Shown here in pieces: positions 48,624 through 57,610 of a stretch of 64,000 bases of DNA. Each line of letters starts with the position of its first letter. The first letter of the stretch is position 1. The DNA comes from JACWAE01 sp963847595 (GTDB taxonomy: Bacteria > Chloroflexota > Dehalococcoidia > SZUA-161). The DNA is taken from positions 682,001 through 746,000 of the forward strand of contig CAWKAJ010000002.1 of the NCBI GenBank assembly GCA_963847595.1, read 5' to 3'. A program made the position numbers and the translations under genes. The notes under the pieces are model-generated. The model did no database searches, had not been told where the DNA came from, and saw nothing but the letters and a program-made list of their open reading frames with translations.

Positions 48624-51152
48624 ATGAATATATATTGTATATTGCTATTGCTCAGCCTCATTGTCTTCTCCACATTACTGATAGGCGTCCTGCGCGATAG
48701 CCGGACAAAGATACGTCAGCGCTTCGCGGTGTACGTGATTGTAGCCATGGCGTGGAGTTTGAGCGTCCTAGTATTTTACCTTAGTATATTCTACCTTAAT
48801 ACGTCTGAATTCACTCGCGCCTTGGCTAGTGCGGCGGCTGTAATTGGCGTGTGCACGATAATCGCTTATTATGACTTTGTCCGTGTTTTCGTTCATAAAA
48901 CGTCGAATGTAGAGGTGAAGCTAGGGTACGCAGCTGTAGCGCTTGTCTTGGTCCCACTGGCAGCGCTGGGCTATATCCCTGAGAGCGTTTCTATAACTAA
49001 TGGGGCGATTGATATCACATATGGTCCGTTCTTGTATCTAATTACCGCTATAGGCGCCGTCTTTTTCCTCTTATCTGTAATCGCTCTGGTGCGCGGCTAT
49101 AGGGCCTCTGCTGATCCACTGAGTCGAAACAGGATTGCCTATTTGTCGGGCGGCCTTGCCCTTTATTTTGCCTTTAGCATCAGGTCTAGTATTCCCCCCA
49201 CGCCCCACTATCCTTTTGAGCATATCGGTCATCTGGCCAATGCCCTGGTGATTGGCTATGCCATCACGAAGTACAAGTTGCTCGATATCAAACTGCTGAT
49301 AAGAAAAGGGATTGTATACTCACTGATAAGCATTTTCGTTACGGCCTCATTCCTGCTCGTGCTCTATGGCATACATTACTTCCTACAGGGATGGAACACC
49401 TCCGTCAACCTGGCGGCTATCTTCGCCATGGCGCTTTTCATGGCCTGGCTGTTCAACCCTTTGAGGATGGCTATTCAGCGAGTTGTGGACAAAATGTTCT
49501 ACGGGGAAAGCTATGACTACAGGCGGATGGTGCTCAATTTCGCTCAGAGGATGAGCAGCGTTCTGGACCTGGGTGAATTAGCGGAGGCAATGTTGCGTCC
49601 GCTAACGAAAGCCGTGGGAGCCAGTCAGGCGAGCCTCCTGCTCTCCAGCAATGGCGATTTCGTCTCACAGTACGCCGAACGGCTGGTAGAAGGCGAGCCG
49701 ATCATTTCGATGAAGTTAGGTAAGGAGAGCTCAATAGTCAATTGGCTTACTAAAGAAAATAAACCTCTGTCCCAGGAGCTTATAGATTCGACTCCGGAAT
49801 TCAAGGAGATAACGGAAGTAGAAAGAAATAGCCTCGATGCTCTGGGAATAGAGCTGCTCTGCCCCATAAAGAGCAAAGGCAACCTGATAGGTATTCTGGC
49901 ATTGAGCAAAAAGCAGTCGGGTGGGTCTTACTCTACAGACGATATGGACCTGCTGGTGACTGTGGGTGGTGAGGCGGGGGTAGTGATGGAAACCGCGCAG
50001 CTTTACGCTAAGGCCAAGGAGAGGGCTCACACCGATGAGTTGACCAGCTTATTCAACCATCGTTATTTTCATGAGCGCCTGGACGAGGAGATCTCCAGAT
50101 GTTCTCGCTTCGGTGACATATTCTCCCTGCTCTTTTTGGATATGGACCTCTTCAAAGCGTATAACGACATCTATGGTCATTTAGCAGGCGATGATATGCT
50201 CAAGCAGATAGGGCAATATATCAAGAGTTCGATAAGAGGCATAGACATGGCTTTCCGCTACGGCGGGGATGAGTTTACTGTCATACTGCCCCAGGCATCT
50301 CTCGATGACGCCTGCAAAGTTGCCGAGAGGATACGGAAGAGGATAGAGGTTGAGCTGGATTCGAAGGGCGCTCCGTTGACTTGCAGTATTGGCATAGCCT
50401 CCTGGCCCACTGACGGAGTCATGAGAGAGGAGATAATCCAGGCAGCGGATGCCTCCCTATATTATGCGAAGCAGATGGGAAGGAATCGAGTATGCCTGGC
50501 TTCGGAAATAATGGCTTCCGACGTGTTATCAGCGGGTGCGAAGCCGGAAAGGGAACCAGGAATCCTGAGCACAATCTATGCCCTGGCAGCTACCGTTGAT
50601 GCCAAGGACCATTACACCTATGGTCATTCCAAGAAAGTGAGCGAGTACTCCACTGGCATCGCCGAGGCTCTCGGCTACTCTCAAGAAAGGATAGCCACGC
50701 TGCGCGCTGCCGCATTGTTACACGATATAGGCAAGATCGGCGTGTCTGATAGAGTGCTTACGAAGTCCGGGCCGTTGAGCGACGAGGATTGGGAGCCCAT
50801 ACGTGCTCACCCCAAGCTGGGTGTGGCCATACTTAAACACGTTGAGAGCTTGAGTGGCTGCCTGGCGGCGATTCAGTATCATCACGAACGCTACGATGGC
50901 ACCGGATATCCTGCAGGGTTAAAGGGCGAGAATATCCCTCTTGATGCCCGAATTATGGCCGTGGCTGATTCCTATGATGCTATGACTTCGCTGCGTCCCT
51001 ATCGGCAGGGTAAATTCACCCGGGAGCAGGCATTGGCAGAGTTAAAACGCTGCGCCGGCACGCAATTCGATCCCAGAATCGTTGAGGTGTTTCTGTCTAT
51101 TAGTAGCCGTGCGGAAGAAGAACATCCCCATCTGCCCCACCAGTCAGGCTGA
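48624..51152 (+). CDS. Membrane GGDEF / HD-GYP cyclic-di-GMP protein, copy B
   Basis: The 842-residue paralogue of the 10684-13230 product has the same order: 7TM sensor region, GAF, GGDEF with RGID inhibitory site and intact GGDEF, and HD-GYP (HDIGKIG, HHERYDGTGYP). From about 49290 to 51001 the DNA is nearly identical to copy A with constant register (positions sum to 61869), apart from a diverged patch in the GAF domain (IVNWLTKENKPLSQELIDST). The sensor half and the tail (SRAEEEHPHLPHQSG) differ, so the two proteins may sense different inputs with the same output. It lies downstream of the methyltransferase/LuxI-like gene in the same orientation. Confidence 0.9.
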   Translation: MNIYCILLLLSLIVFSTLLIGVLRDSRTKIRQRFAVYVIVAMAWSLSVLVFYLSIFYLNTSEFTRALASAAAVIGVCTIIAYYDFVRVFVHKTSNVEVKLGYAAVALVLVPLAALGYIPESVSITNGAIDITYGPFLYLITAIGAVFFLLSVIALVRGYRASADPLSRNRIAYLSGGLALYFAFSIRSSIPPTPHYPFEHIGHLANALVIGYAITKYKLLDIKLLIRKGIVYSLISIFVTASFLLVLYGIHYFLQGWNTSVNLAAIFAMALFMAWLFNPLRMAIQRVVDKMFYGESYDYRRMVLNFAQRMSSVLDLGELAEAMLRPLTKAVGASQASLLLSSNGDFVSQYAERLVEGEPIISMKLGKESSIVNWLTKENKPLSQELIDSTPEFKEITEVERNSLDALGIELLCPIKSKGNLIGILALSKKQSGGSYSTDDMDLLVTVGGEAGVVMETAQLYAKAKERAHTDELTSLFNHRYFHERLDEEISRCSRFGDIFSLLFLDMDLFKAYNDIYGHLAGDDMLKQIGQYIKSSIRGIDMAFRYGGDEFTVILPQASLDDACKVAERIRKRIEVELDSKGAPLTCSIGIASWPTDGVMREEIIQAADASLYYAKQMGRNRVCLASEIMASDVLSAGAKPEREPGILSTIYALAATVDAKDHYTYGHSKKVSEYSTGIAEALGYSQERIATLRAAALLHDIGKIGVSDRVLTKSGPLSDEDWEPIRAHPKLGVAILKHVESLSGCLAAIQYHHERYDGTGYPAGLKGENIPLDARIMAVADSYDAMTSLRPYRQGKFTREQALAELKRCAGTQFDPRIVEVFLSISSRAEEEHPHLPHQSG

Positions 51153-51224
51153 CGCCCCGCCCTGTTCGGACTTCTTTACAGAAAGAGATGTTGTTAGGCA
51201 ATACTTGCACGTTGACAAAAGGCA

Positions 51225-51430
51225 GCCCTTTTGCAGAGCGCCCACGTCAGTGTACATTACTGGAACCTCTGCCAGCGGCCCGATGACTGCGGCGAAAGCC
51301 TGCCCGGAGCCAATGCCAAATACTGCCACGGCTACGGCGATAGCCAGTTCGGAATTGTTGCTGGCAGCAGTGTTAATCAAATCCTTGAGGAAGCTGATAA
51401 TGCTCGGTCTCGGTTGATGGGATTTTTGAA
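51225..51430 (-). pseudogene. Fragment of an ACR3-type arsenite transporter
   Basis: On the minus strand a frame reads ASNNSELAIAVAVAVFGIGS then GQAFAAVIGPLAEVPVM, which closely matches the last membrane helices of ACR3 arsenite exporters. It then loses the pattern (YTDVGALQKG) and runs on in unrelated sequence. The upstream part of the gene is missing: the family is about 350 residues and only about 50 are recognisable. The surrounding gap (51153-51480) holds no other gene. It is a remnant of a deleted or rearranged ars gene next to the end of the inverted duplication. Confidence 0.75.
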
Positions 51431-51480
51431 GCGGTAGTCTTGACCAGCCACACCCAAGAGGAACCATTGAATTCAACCAC

Positions 51481-51509
51481 TTGACAGGCCTACACTTTGG
51501 TGCTATTGT
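51481..51509 (+). promoter_or_regulatory. Promoter of the MarR-family regulator
   Basis: TTGACA (51481-51486), a 17-base spacer ending TGC and TATTGT (51504-51509) form an extended -10 promoter 27 bases before the ATG at 51537. Confidence 0.55.
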
Positions 51510-51536
51510 TTCTTTCTGAAATCATTTGCAAAAGAA

Positions 51537-51995
51537 ATGAATTTAGCATCCGTATCCACTAGTGATCGTGCCGCTGCCCTCTTGATGGACGTGATTCCTC
51601 TGATCATGAACTGCATCCGCGCTGAAACATGCCATTATATGCCCGAGTTATCGATGCCCCAGCTGCGTACCCTCAGCTTCCTCTACCGTCATGAGGACGC
51701 TTCAGTTTCACAAGTGGCCGACTACGTGGGCTTGAAACTGCCCTCAATGTCGAAGACAATCAATGCTTTGGTGGTTCGTAAACTGGTCATTAGCCGCGCA
51801 TCCCGCGAAGACCGACGCTGCGTCAGGCTAAGGCTGAGCTCAAGGGGAGTTGACGAACTGATGCGCGCCCGGCGGCTCCTTGAGGCGCGTCTGGTCGAGA
51901 GGCTGGCGGTGCTGGGGCCCCGGCAACAGGCCGGGATCGCTGCTGCACTCGAAGCCGTACGCCCTTTATTTGCGGGGAAGAGGCATCAGGCTTAA
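51537..51995 (+). CDS. MarR-family transcriptional regulator
   Basis: The 152-residue protein has the winged helix of MarR proteins: MPQLRTLSFLYRHEDASVSQVADYVGLKLPSMSKTINALVVRKLVISRASREDRRCVRLRLSSRGVDEL, with the Asp-Arg-Arg of the wing. MarR proteins are dimeric repressors that release DNA on binding small phenolic or drug-like ligands. The MFS exporter gene begins 307 bases downstream in the same direction, so this is the likely target. The intervening region contains short frames only. Confidence 0.85.
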   Translation: MNLASVSTSDRAAALLMDVIPLIMNCIRAETCHYMPELSMPQLRTLSFLYRHEDASVSQVADYVGLKLPSMSKTINALVVRKLVISRASREDRRCVRLRLSSRGVDELMRARRLLEARLVERLAVLGPRQQAGIAAALEAVRPLFAGKRHQA

Positions 51996-52302
51996 CGACA
52001 GGAAAATAATCAATATGACAAACATTTTGACTGCAGTCGATAACCACATCTGCCTTTGTGACATTACTTTCATCAGCGAGTCACAATACAGCATTCGATT
52101 ACGGTTGGATAACTGATGCGGGGAACCTGATCTGTTGGGGAAGGTTGAATAACGTACATGAAGAGATGAGACAGCGGATAGGAGATGCGCCTGTCGCCGG
52201 CACGTACAATAATCGGGATGGCGCTACATGGATGCGGGTCCCCGAGAGGCAAGGTAAGGCAGAAAAATATCATGACGGTAATGCACAGGAGATTTGAGAA
52301 AA
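51996..52302 (+). other. Region between the regulator and exporter genes
   Basis: About 300 bases with no convincing gene. A frame at 52058-52297 (79 codons) has no good ribosome site and no recognised family. A regulator operator could lie here, but no clear palindrome was found by eye. Confidence 0.3.
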
Positions 52303-54003
52303 ATGACACAAGACTCGACAAACGCTGGCCGCCCCCAGGTGGGGGCACACTATAAATGGATCGCCCTTTCGAACACTACGCTCAGTGTGCTCATGGCTGC
52401 CCTCAGCGGCTCGAGCATAATGCTCGCATTGCCGGTTATCTTCAGGGGCATCCATATTGACCCGCTGGCCCCAGGAAGCTTCGACTACCTGCTCTGGTTG
52501 CTCATGGGTTACATGGTCGTTGTGGCTGTCCTCGTAGTCATGTTTGGCCGTCTGGGAGACATGTTCGGGCGTACCCGCATGTACAACCTCGGCTTTGCTG
52601 TCTTCACTATCGGCTCCGCGTTGTGTGCTGCCGCGTGGAGCACGGGATCCGCTGGGGCACTTGAGTTAATCATCTTTCGGGTGGTGCAAGGTATCGGCGG
52701 TGCCTTTCTATTTGCCAACTCTTCAGCCATTTTGACCGATGCCTTTCCCGAAAATCAGCGCGGCATGGCCCTCGGACTGAACCAGGTATCTGCTATTGCC
52801 GGCGCCTTCTTAGGTATCCTGGTGGGCGGGCTTTTATCCCAGGTGGGGTGGCGGTGGGTATTCCTCGTCAACGTGCCCATAGGCGTTGCCGGGACAATCT
52901 GGACATACATCTCACTTAAAGAGATAGGCATTCGGAAAAGAGAGCCTATCGACTGGTGGGGAAATCTCAGCTTTGCTGCTGGTCTGACCATGCTGTTGGT
53001 AGGCATCACCTATGGCATTAAGCCCAGCGGCACTTCCTCTATGGGCTGGACAACCCCATTCGTGGTAGGCATGCTTGCCGGCGGGGTCGCCCTTCTGCTG
53101 GGGTTCACCCTCATCGAACGGCGAGTGCGAGCGCCCATGTTCCGCCTCAACCTATTCCGCATTCGCGCTTTCGCTGCCGGCAATGCAGCCGGGTTCTTAG
53201 CAGCCGTAGCTCGGGGCGGGCTGATGTTTATGCTTGCCATCTGGCTGCAGGGCATCTGGCTCCCGCTGCACGGCTACGATTTTAAGGTCACGCCGCTCTG
53301 GGCAGGGATCTACATGTTGCCCATGAGCATCGGGTTTCTGATAGCCGGTCCGCTTTTCGGTCGGCTGTCTGACCGTTTCGGGGCGCGCTACTTCGCCACT
53401 GGCGGAATGATACTGGCGGCTGTCAGCTTTGGCCTGATGATGGCTCTGCCAGTCGCTTTCCCCTATTTGCTGTTTGCGCTGCTAATCCTCCTCAATGGCC
53501 TCTCCATGGGGATGTTCGCAGCGCCCAACACAGCAGCGATCATGAACAGCGTTCCCGCGCAGCATCGTGGCGCAAGTTCCGGCATGGTGGCGACACTCTT
53601 TAACGTGGGAATGCCGCTGTCCATCGGCATTTTCTTCTCCCTCATGATCATCGGCATGAACGCTTCGGTACCGGCAACTATGTACAGCGGACTCACACAA
53701 CATGGTGTGCCCACACAGGTCGCACAACAACTTGCCAGTGCGCCGCCGGTAGGCTACCTGTTTGCTGCATTCCTGGGCTACAACCCGCTGGGAACGCTGA
53801 TCCCTTCCAGTGTGCTCAATTCCCTGCCTGCGGCGCAGGCGGCGACCATAACCTCCAGAAGCTTCTTCCCACAGCTCATCGACGGGGCTTTTCATCACGG
53901 TCTTACCATCGTGTTTACCTTCTCCGCTGTGATGTGTCTTATCGCCGCTGGCGCCTCATGGCTACGCGGCGGCAGGTACGTCTATCGTGAAGCAGGGGAG
54001 TAA
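52303..54003 (+). CDS. MFS drug:proton antiporter, DHA2 (EmrB/QacA) family
   Basis: The ATG at 52303 is chosen over a TTG nine bases upstream; the product has 566 residues. It is highly hydrophobic, with about 14 membrane helices. The loop 2-3 signature of MFS exporters is present as GRLGDMFGRTRMYNLGFAVF, and motif C-like sequences appear in GLNQVSAIAGAFLGILVGGLL. SWRWVFLVN-like VGWRWVFLVNVPIG is typical of DHA2 members. It would export toxic compounds using the proton gradient and is probably controlled by the MarR protein encoded upstream. Confidence 0.88.
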   Translation: MTQDSTNAGRPQVGAHYKWIALSNTTLSVLMAALSGSSIMLALPVIFRGIHIDPLAPGSFDYLLWLLMGYMVVVAVLVVMFGRLGDMFGRTRMYNLGFAVFTIGSALCAAAWSTGSAGALELIIFRVVQGIGGAFLFANSSAILTDAFPENQRGMALGLNQVSAIAGAFLGILVGGLLSQVGWRWVFLVNVPIGVAGTIWTYISLKEIGIRKREPIDWWGNLSFAAGLTMLLVGITYGIKPSGTSSMGWTTPFVVGMLAGGVALLLGFTLIERRVRAPMFRLNLFRIRAFAAGNAAGFLAAVARGGLMFMLAIWLQGIWLPLHGYDFKVTPLWAGIYMLPMSIGFLIAGPLFGRLSDRFGARYFATGGMILAAVSFGLMMALPVAFPYLLFALLILLNGLSMGMFAAPNTAAIMNSVPAQHRGASSGMVATLFNVGMPLSIGIFFSLMIIGMNASVPATMYSGLTQHGVPTQVAQQLASAPPVGYLFAAFLGYNPLGTLIPSSVLNSLPAAQAATITSRSFFPQLIDGAFHHGLTIVFTFSAVMCLIAAGASWLRGGRYVYREAGE

Positions 54004-54376
54004 GGGACCACCGGGATGGAATTCTGAGGAGGACATAGTGCTCGATGGGTCTAAAAGATGACAGAGACTCCGCCTTTCGTAGCTATCTTCGGTAGCTAGT
54101 TGCTCCGACGCTACCGAGCAAATCTTCTTAAAGGGAGGAGCAATAAATACTGTCTTGGTTCAGGGAAAAGAGCTCTATGGGAAGCTGAAGCGTGAGATTG
54201 CCCTCTAAAGTCACCCCGTTTTTTATTCATGGGGCAACTCCCTAAAGTGAGCTACAAGTGAGAAGCCCCTTTTGATACAGCTTGCCGACTTTTGAGATAG
54301 ACGTTACTTATCATACAAAGCTCGTCAAGGGAGAGGGATGGGGCGAGAGGATGGGACGGAGACCTCATACGCTTCG
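54004..54376 (+). other. Intergenic region without a recognised gene
   Basis: No gene is supported here. A ribosome-site-like GGGAGGAG at about 54136 is followed by a short frame ending KELYGKLKREIAL, which may be a gene remnant. TAGCTA repeats near 54081 and 54093 form a small dyad. Confidence 0.3.
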
Positions 54377-54405
54377 TTGAGGCGAAACTCAAATGATGCT
54401 ATAAT
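54377..54405 (+). promoter_or_regulatory. Promoter of the radical SAM gene
   Basis: TTGAGG (54377-54382), a 17-base spacer ending TGC and a perfect TATAAT (54400-54405) lie 59 bases before the ATG at 54464. The leader contains a T8 run after a short GC-rich dyad (AGCG..CGCT). Confidence 0.6.
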
Positions 54406-54463
54406 TAGCCTGAGAGCGATTGCAGCCGCTTTTTTTTAAAAGGAAGGCATCAGGACACCTAAC

Positions 54464-55804
54464 ATGGAAGACAGACCCAAAAAGCTGAATATCGAGGTCA
54501 CCTCAAGATGCAATCTCAATTGCGATATGTGCATGAGGAAGGTCTTGATGGAGGACTCAGGCGATATGAGCCTGGAGACCTATAAAGCTTTGCTGCCGGT
54601 CTTCCCCGAACTCGAAACAGTTAACGTCATCGGCATCGGCGAGCCGCTCATGAACGAGAACATCCTCGAGATGATTCGTCTGGGCAAGAAGCATCTCCCT
54701 TCGAACGGGACTTTCAGCCTCACCACCAATGCCACTCTGATCAATCCAAAGATGGCTAAGGATTTGGTAGCCTCCGGCATCGACGACATCGTCATCTCTA
54801 TGGACGGCGCCACTCCCACCACCTTCAACGACATCAGAAAACAGGCCAGCTACGACGAGGTGCTGAGGAATATCGGATTCCTGAATAAGGCTAAAAGGGC
54901 TCTGGGCAGCGTAACGCCCCGGCTTGGATTCGAGTTCGTCGCTATGAAAAAGAACGTCGCCGAGCTGCCGCAGCTTGTCGACCTCGCAGCGAAGCACGGC
55001 ATAAGCTTCATCATCGTCACCAACCTGCTGCCTCACACCGAGGAGATGGTAAAGGAAGTTCTTTATGACTACAACTCGGACAAAGCCATTGAGCTGTTCA
55101 ACGAAGCAGTTGCCGAAGCCAGACGCCGCAACCTGGACATGGCATTCGAAAACGTCGACGTCGAGAACTATGCCAGCGCCCTTTTCGGCGTGCCCCCTCT
55201 GAAGGACAGGCTCCGCAATCCTAAACCGATGCGGAAATGGGATGAGCGTTTGCAGAAAAAGTACCAGCTTCTGGATGATGTAGTGGCCAAAGCCCGGGAA
55301 CAGAACGTAGTGCTCAACCTGAAGAACCTGATGGCAAGGGACGGCACTGACCCTGGGCAGATAGCCGCTATATTCGCCGAGACCGGCGCCAGGGCCAGGA
55401 AACACGGCATCAGTCTCGAACTCCCGCCGCTGATACCCAGAAGCCAGAGAGAATGCGGCTTCATGAAGAACAGGATTGCCTTCATTAGCTGGGACGGCTA
55501 CGTCAGGCCCTGCAACAACCTCTACCATTCGTATATATGTTATGTCAATAACAGGAAGAAGAGCATAACCAGCAAGAGCTTCGGAAATGTGTTGCAGCAG
55601 AGTTTTAATGAGATATGGAATTCGAGAGAATATCGCAGCTTCCGCAGAAACGTGGATAAGTTCGACTTCGCCCCGTGTGGAGACTGCCCTCATGCCGAGG
55701 GCTGCTTCGCGCTGCTTTCCCCGGTGTTCCGCAAAGACTGCTATGAATACACTCAGCCCTGTGGAGACTGTCCCTGGGCTCGAGGTATTCTGAAGTGTAT
55801 GTAA
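54464..55804 (+). CDS. Radical SAM protein with SPASM-type C-terminus
   Basis: The 446-residue protein has the radical SAM cluster motif CNLNCDMC (Cys16, Cys20, Cys23) followed by the SAM-binding GIGEPLMNENILEMI and LTTNATLINPKMAKDLVASGIDDIVISMDG. The C-terminal part carries extra cysteines (RPCNNL, CGDCPHAEGC, CYEYTQPCGDCPW) typical of SPASM auxiliary iron-sulfur clusters. A middle insertion of about 100 residues (around 230-320) is charged and helical. SPASM proteins modify peptides or tungsten/heme-linked cofactors. No small substrate peptide gene was found next to it. It is not of the glycyl-radical-activase type. Confidence 0.85.
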   Translation: MEDRPKKLNIEVTSRCNLNCDMCMRKVLMEDSGDMSLETYKALLPVFPELETVNVIGIGEPLMNENILEMIRLGKKHLPSNGTFSLTTNATLINPKMAKDLVASGIDDIVISMDGATPTTFNDIRKQASYDEVLRNIGFLNKAKRALGSVTPRLGFEFVAMKKNVAELPQLVDLAAKHGISFIIVTNLLPHTEEMVKEVLYDYNSDKAIELFNEAVAEARRRNLDMAFENVDVENYASALFGVPPLKDRLRNPKPMRKWDERLQKKYQLLDDVVAKAREQNVVLNLKNLMARDGTDPGQIAAIFAETGARARKHGISLELPPLIPRSQRECGFMKNRIAFISWDGYVRPCNNLYHSYICYVNNRKKSITSKSFGNVLQQSFNEIWNSREYRSFRRNVDKFDFAPCGDCPHAEGCFALLSPVFRKDCYEYTQPCGDCPWARGILKCM

Positions 55805-55813
55805 GACTGAGGA

Positions 55814-56134
55814 TTACTTCTTTTTCGTCCCTGATGGGTACGGAACGTTAGGGCGGTCCCCTCTAACTTCCTTGAGGACATACGCAGTCTTGTTTCTCTC
55901 AGGTGCTATCTCAAACTTATATTCGACCAGCTTCCATACAGCCCGTTTGCCGCACTTGGGGCACGGGGGCAACAGCTCTCCCCTGAACTTATAGACCTTG
56001 CTTTCCTTGGCCGATGGTTGGCATTTTGAAGAAGCGATATGCTGCACGAATCCGTAATCGCCATCGATAGGCGCCCTTATCGCAGTCCTGACCTCAGTGC
56101 CAAGCGGTATATCTATCATCTTGCGCTGCTGCAT
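55814..56134 (-). CDS. Small protein with one CxxC knuckle
   Basis: The 106-residue protein has a beta-rich N-terminus (IPLGTEVRTAIRAPIDGDYGFVQHIASSKCQ) and a zinc-knuckle half, PPCPKCGKRAVWKLVEYKFEIAP, ending in a basic tail. I do not recognise the family. The stop codon is 9 bases from the stop of the convergent radical SAM gene. Only one CxxC is present, plus a lone Cys near residue 38, so metal binding is uncertain. Confidence 0.55.
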   Translation of the reverse strand: MQQRKMIDIPLGTEVRTAIRAPIDGDYGFVQHIASSKCQPSAKESKVYKFRGELLPPCPKCGKRAVWKLVEYKFEIAPERNKTAYVLKEVRGDRPNVPYPSGTKKK

Positions 56135-56275
56135 CTTTTGCCCCCTTTAAGGTTTGAATAACTACTGACGCAATTCGTTAAAATAATAACATATACAGAA
56201 GCCATTGTCGAGTATTTATTCATGACTATCACTCCTGCGAAAGCTGGGATATGCAGCGAGGCCGCTTAGTGACAA

Positions 56276-56370
56276 GGGAGTGCAGAGGAATTCCCCCTCT
56301 GCCGAGGGACTGGGGGTGTCCCCCAGTTTTTAAATTCCCCCAAGAGTGGGAGACACAGGGGGTTGAAAAG
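56276..56370. repeat. Dispersed GC-rich intergenic element
   Basis: GGGAGTGCAGAGG..CCCCTCTGCC, then CTGGGGGTGTCCCCCAG and CCCCCAAGAGTGGGAG, ending ACACAGGGGGTTGAAAAG. It is close to the copy at 32637-32740. Confidence 0.78.
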
Positions 56371-56450
56371 AGGTCTTTGCACTGCACTTATAGTCAAGAG
56401 CGACCTCCTGTGGTATCATACACATCCATAGAATATGCTGAGGTATAGCC

Positions 56451-56711
56451 ATGGCGAAAAGACAGCCGGGCCGCAGAAAGCGGGCTACTAAAGGCGATTC
56501 GGTAAGCAGAGCAAAGAAAGATGCCAAGAGCCTCGCCAAAAGCATTGGCGGATTCATCCCGGGTTTGGGAACCATCCTCGGTATAGAAAGCGTATATCGA
56601 GATGGGAAAAAATTGATGGACTCCGGGCCCAAAGCCGTGAAATCCATGTTTAGCATCAGAATAGGAACGAAGCGCCCCAAACGCCGCTCCACCAAAAGGT
56701 CCAAGCGATAG
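56451..56711 (+). CDS. Small basic hypothetical protein
   Basis: The 86-residue protein is Lys/Arg-rich at both ends (MAKRQPGRRKRATKGD and KRPKRRSTKRSKR) with a central hydrophobic, Gly-rich segment (IGGFIPGLGTILGIESVYRDG). Weak GAGG lies upstream of the ATG. It could bind nucleic acid or membranes, but I recognise no family. It precedes the acetoacetate-decarboxylase-like gene by 60 bases on the same strand. The reverse strand is also open, so the call is cautious. Confidence 0.45.
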   Translation: MAKRQPGRRKRATKGDSVSRAKKDAKSLAKSIGGFIPGLGTILGIESVYRDGKKLMDSGPKAVKSMFSIRIGTKRPKRRSTKRSKR

Positions 56712-56771
56712 CACGGCTAGGAACAAACCGAGCGGTAAGTTCATGGAAATAAATCATGTGAGGATGATATC

Positions 56772-57572
56772 ATGGGTTTCGTAAAATCCGACAAGGAACT
56801 CGGAAGAATCGCTCGAAGCAAAGGTGGATTGTACCAGTTCTACGATGCAGAAATGCTGACGGTTATGTGGGAAACGAAGCAGGAGATTGTGAAGCGCCTG
56901 CTTCCGCCGCCGCTCAAGCCGACCAGAAGGCCGCTCGCGATGGCTTTCGTTGCATACTATCCCAAAACCAACTTTTGCCCGTCTTATTATGAGGCTGGCC
57001 TTTTCCTGAGAGCTACCTTCAAAAGTGTGGAGGGCAACTATTGCCTTGCCATGCCTGTAACGAACGATATGGCGATGGCCGGAGGCCGCGAGGAATTCGG
57101 GTATCCCAAGAAATTAGCCAATATCGATTTCAAGCGCAGCGGCAATTCTGTTAGAGGGCATGTGGAGCGTCACGGTCTGCGTTTCTTTGAGATTCATGCC
57201 AGATTGACCGGCAAACCGAGCTCGGATGACTTCCCGAAGCTCATGGCCAGCAAAGAAAAGGACGGAGGAATATTTAACTACAATTTCAAATATTTTTTGG
57301 CCCCCGATGAAAGCGTATTCGACTACAACCCCCGCCTTGTGAGGGAAAAGGTCATCCTGCGTCCAAGCCTCGTTAAGTGGGGCGAGGCCGAAGTCAAACT
57401 ATCACCCTCAGATTACGACCCCTGGGCTGAAATAGAGGTCGTCAGGATGCTGGGTGCGGTATATACGGTGGGCAACAATACCATGTTAAGAGGCAGCTTT
57501 GTAGCCGAAGCCGACCCAACCGCTTTCGCCCCCTATGCAACTCTGAAATGGGACTGGTGGCCCGTAGACTAG
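56772..57572 (+). CDS. Acetoacetate decarboxylase-family protein
   Basis: The 266-residue protein carries the family signature GREEFGYPKKLANIDF; the Lys pair (residues 113-114) includes the position that forms a Schiff base in acetoacetate decarboxylase. PPPLKPTRRPLAMAFVAYYPKTNF and YYEAGLFLRATF match the earlier conserved strands, including the Glu of the active site. Many family members are not decarboxylases but act as aldolase-dehydratases or have unknown roles. It lies upstream of an acyl-CoA dehydrogenase and SDR, so it may act on a keto acid from that pathway. Confidence 0.82.
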   Translation: MGFVKSDKELGRIARSKGGLYQFYDAEMLTVMWETKQEIVKRLLPPPLKPTRRPLAMAFVAYYPKTNFCPSYYEAGLFLRATFKSVEGNYCLAMPVTNDMAMAGGREEFGYPKKLANIDFKRSGNSVRGHVERHGLRFFEIHARLTGKPSSDDFPKLMASKEKDGGIFNYNFKYFLAPDESVFDYNPRLVREKVILRPSLVKWGEAEVKLSPSDYDPWAEIEVVRMLGAVYTVGNNTMLRGSFVAEADPTAFAPYATLKWDWWPVD

Positions 57573-57610
57573 AGCAATACAGCTTGGCACAGTGAAACAC
57601 CATCGCTGAA

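Noticed and set aside
54004..54463. Possible tRNA or small RNA gene in the gap before the radical SAM gene
   Set aside because: No T-loop consensus or cloverleaf could be made; only a small TAGCTA dyad was seen.
54557..55693. A 378-codon open frame on the minus strand inside the radical SAM gene
   Set aside because: The plus strand has an unmistakable radical SAM/SPASM protein with a promoter and start; the minus frame shows no family motif and arises from codon bias.
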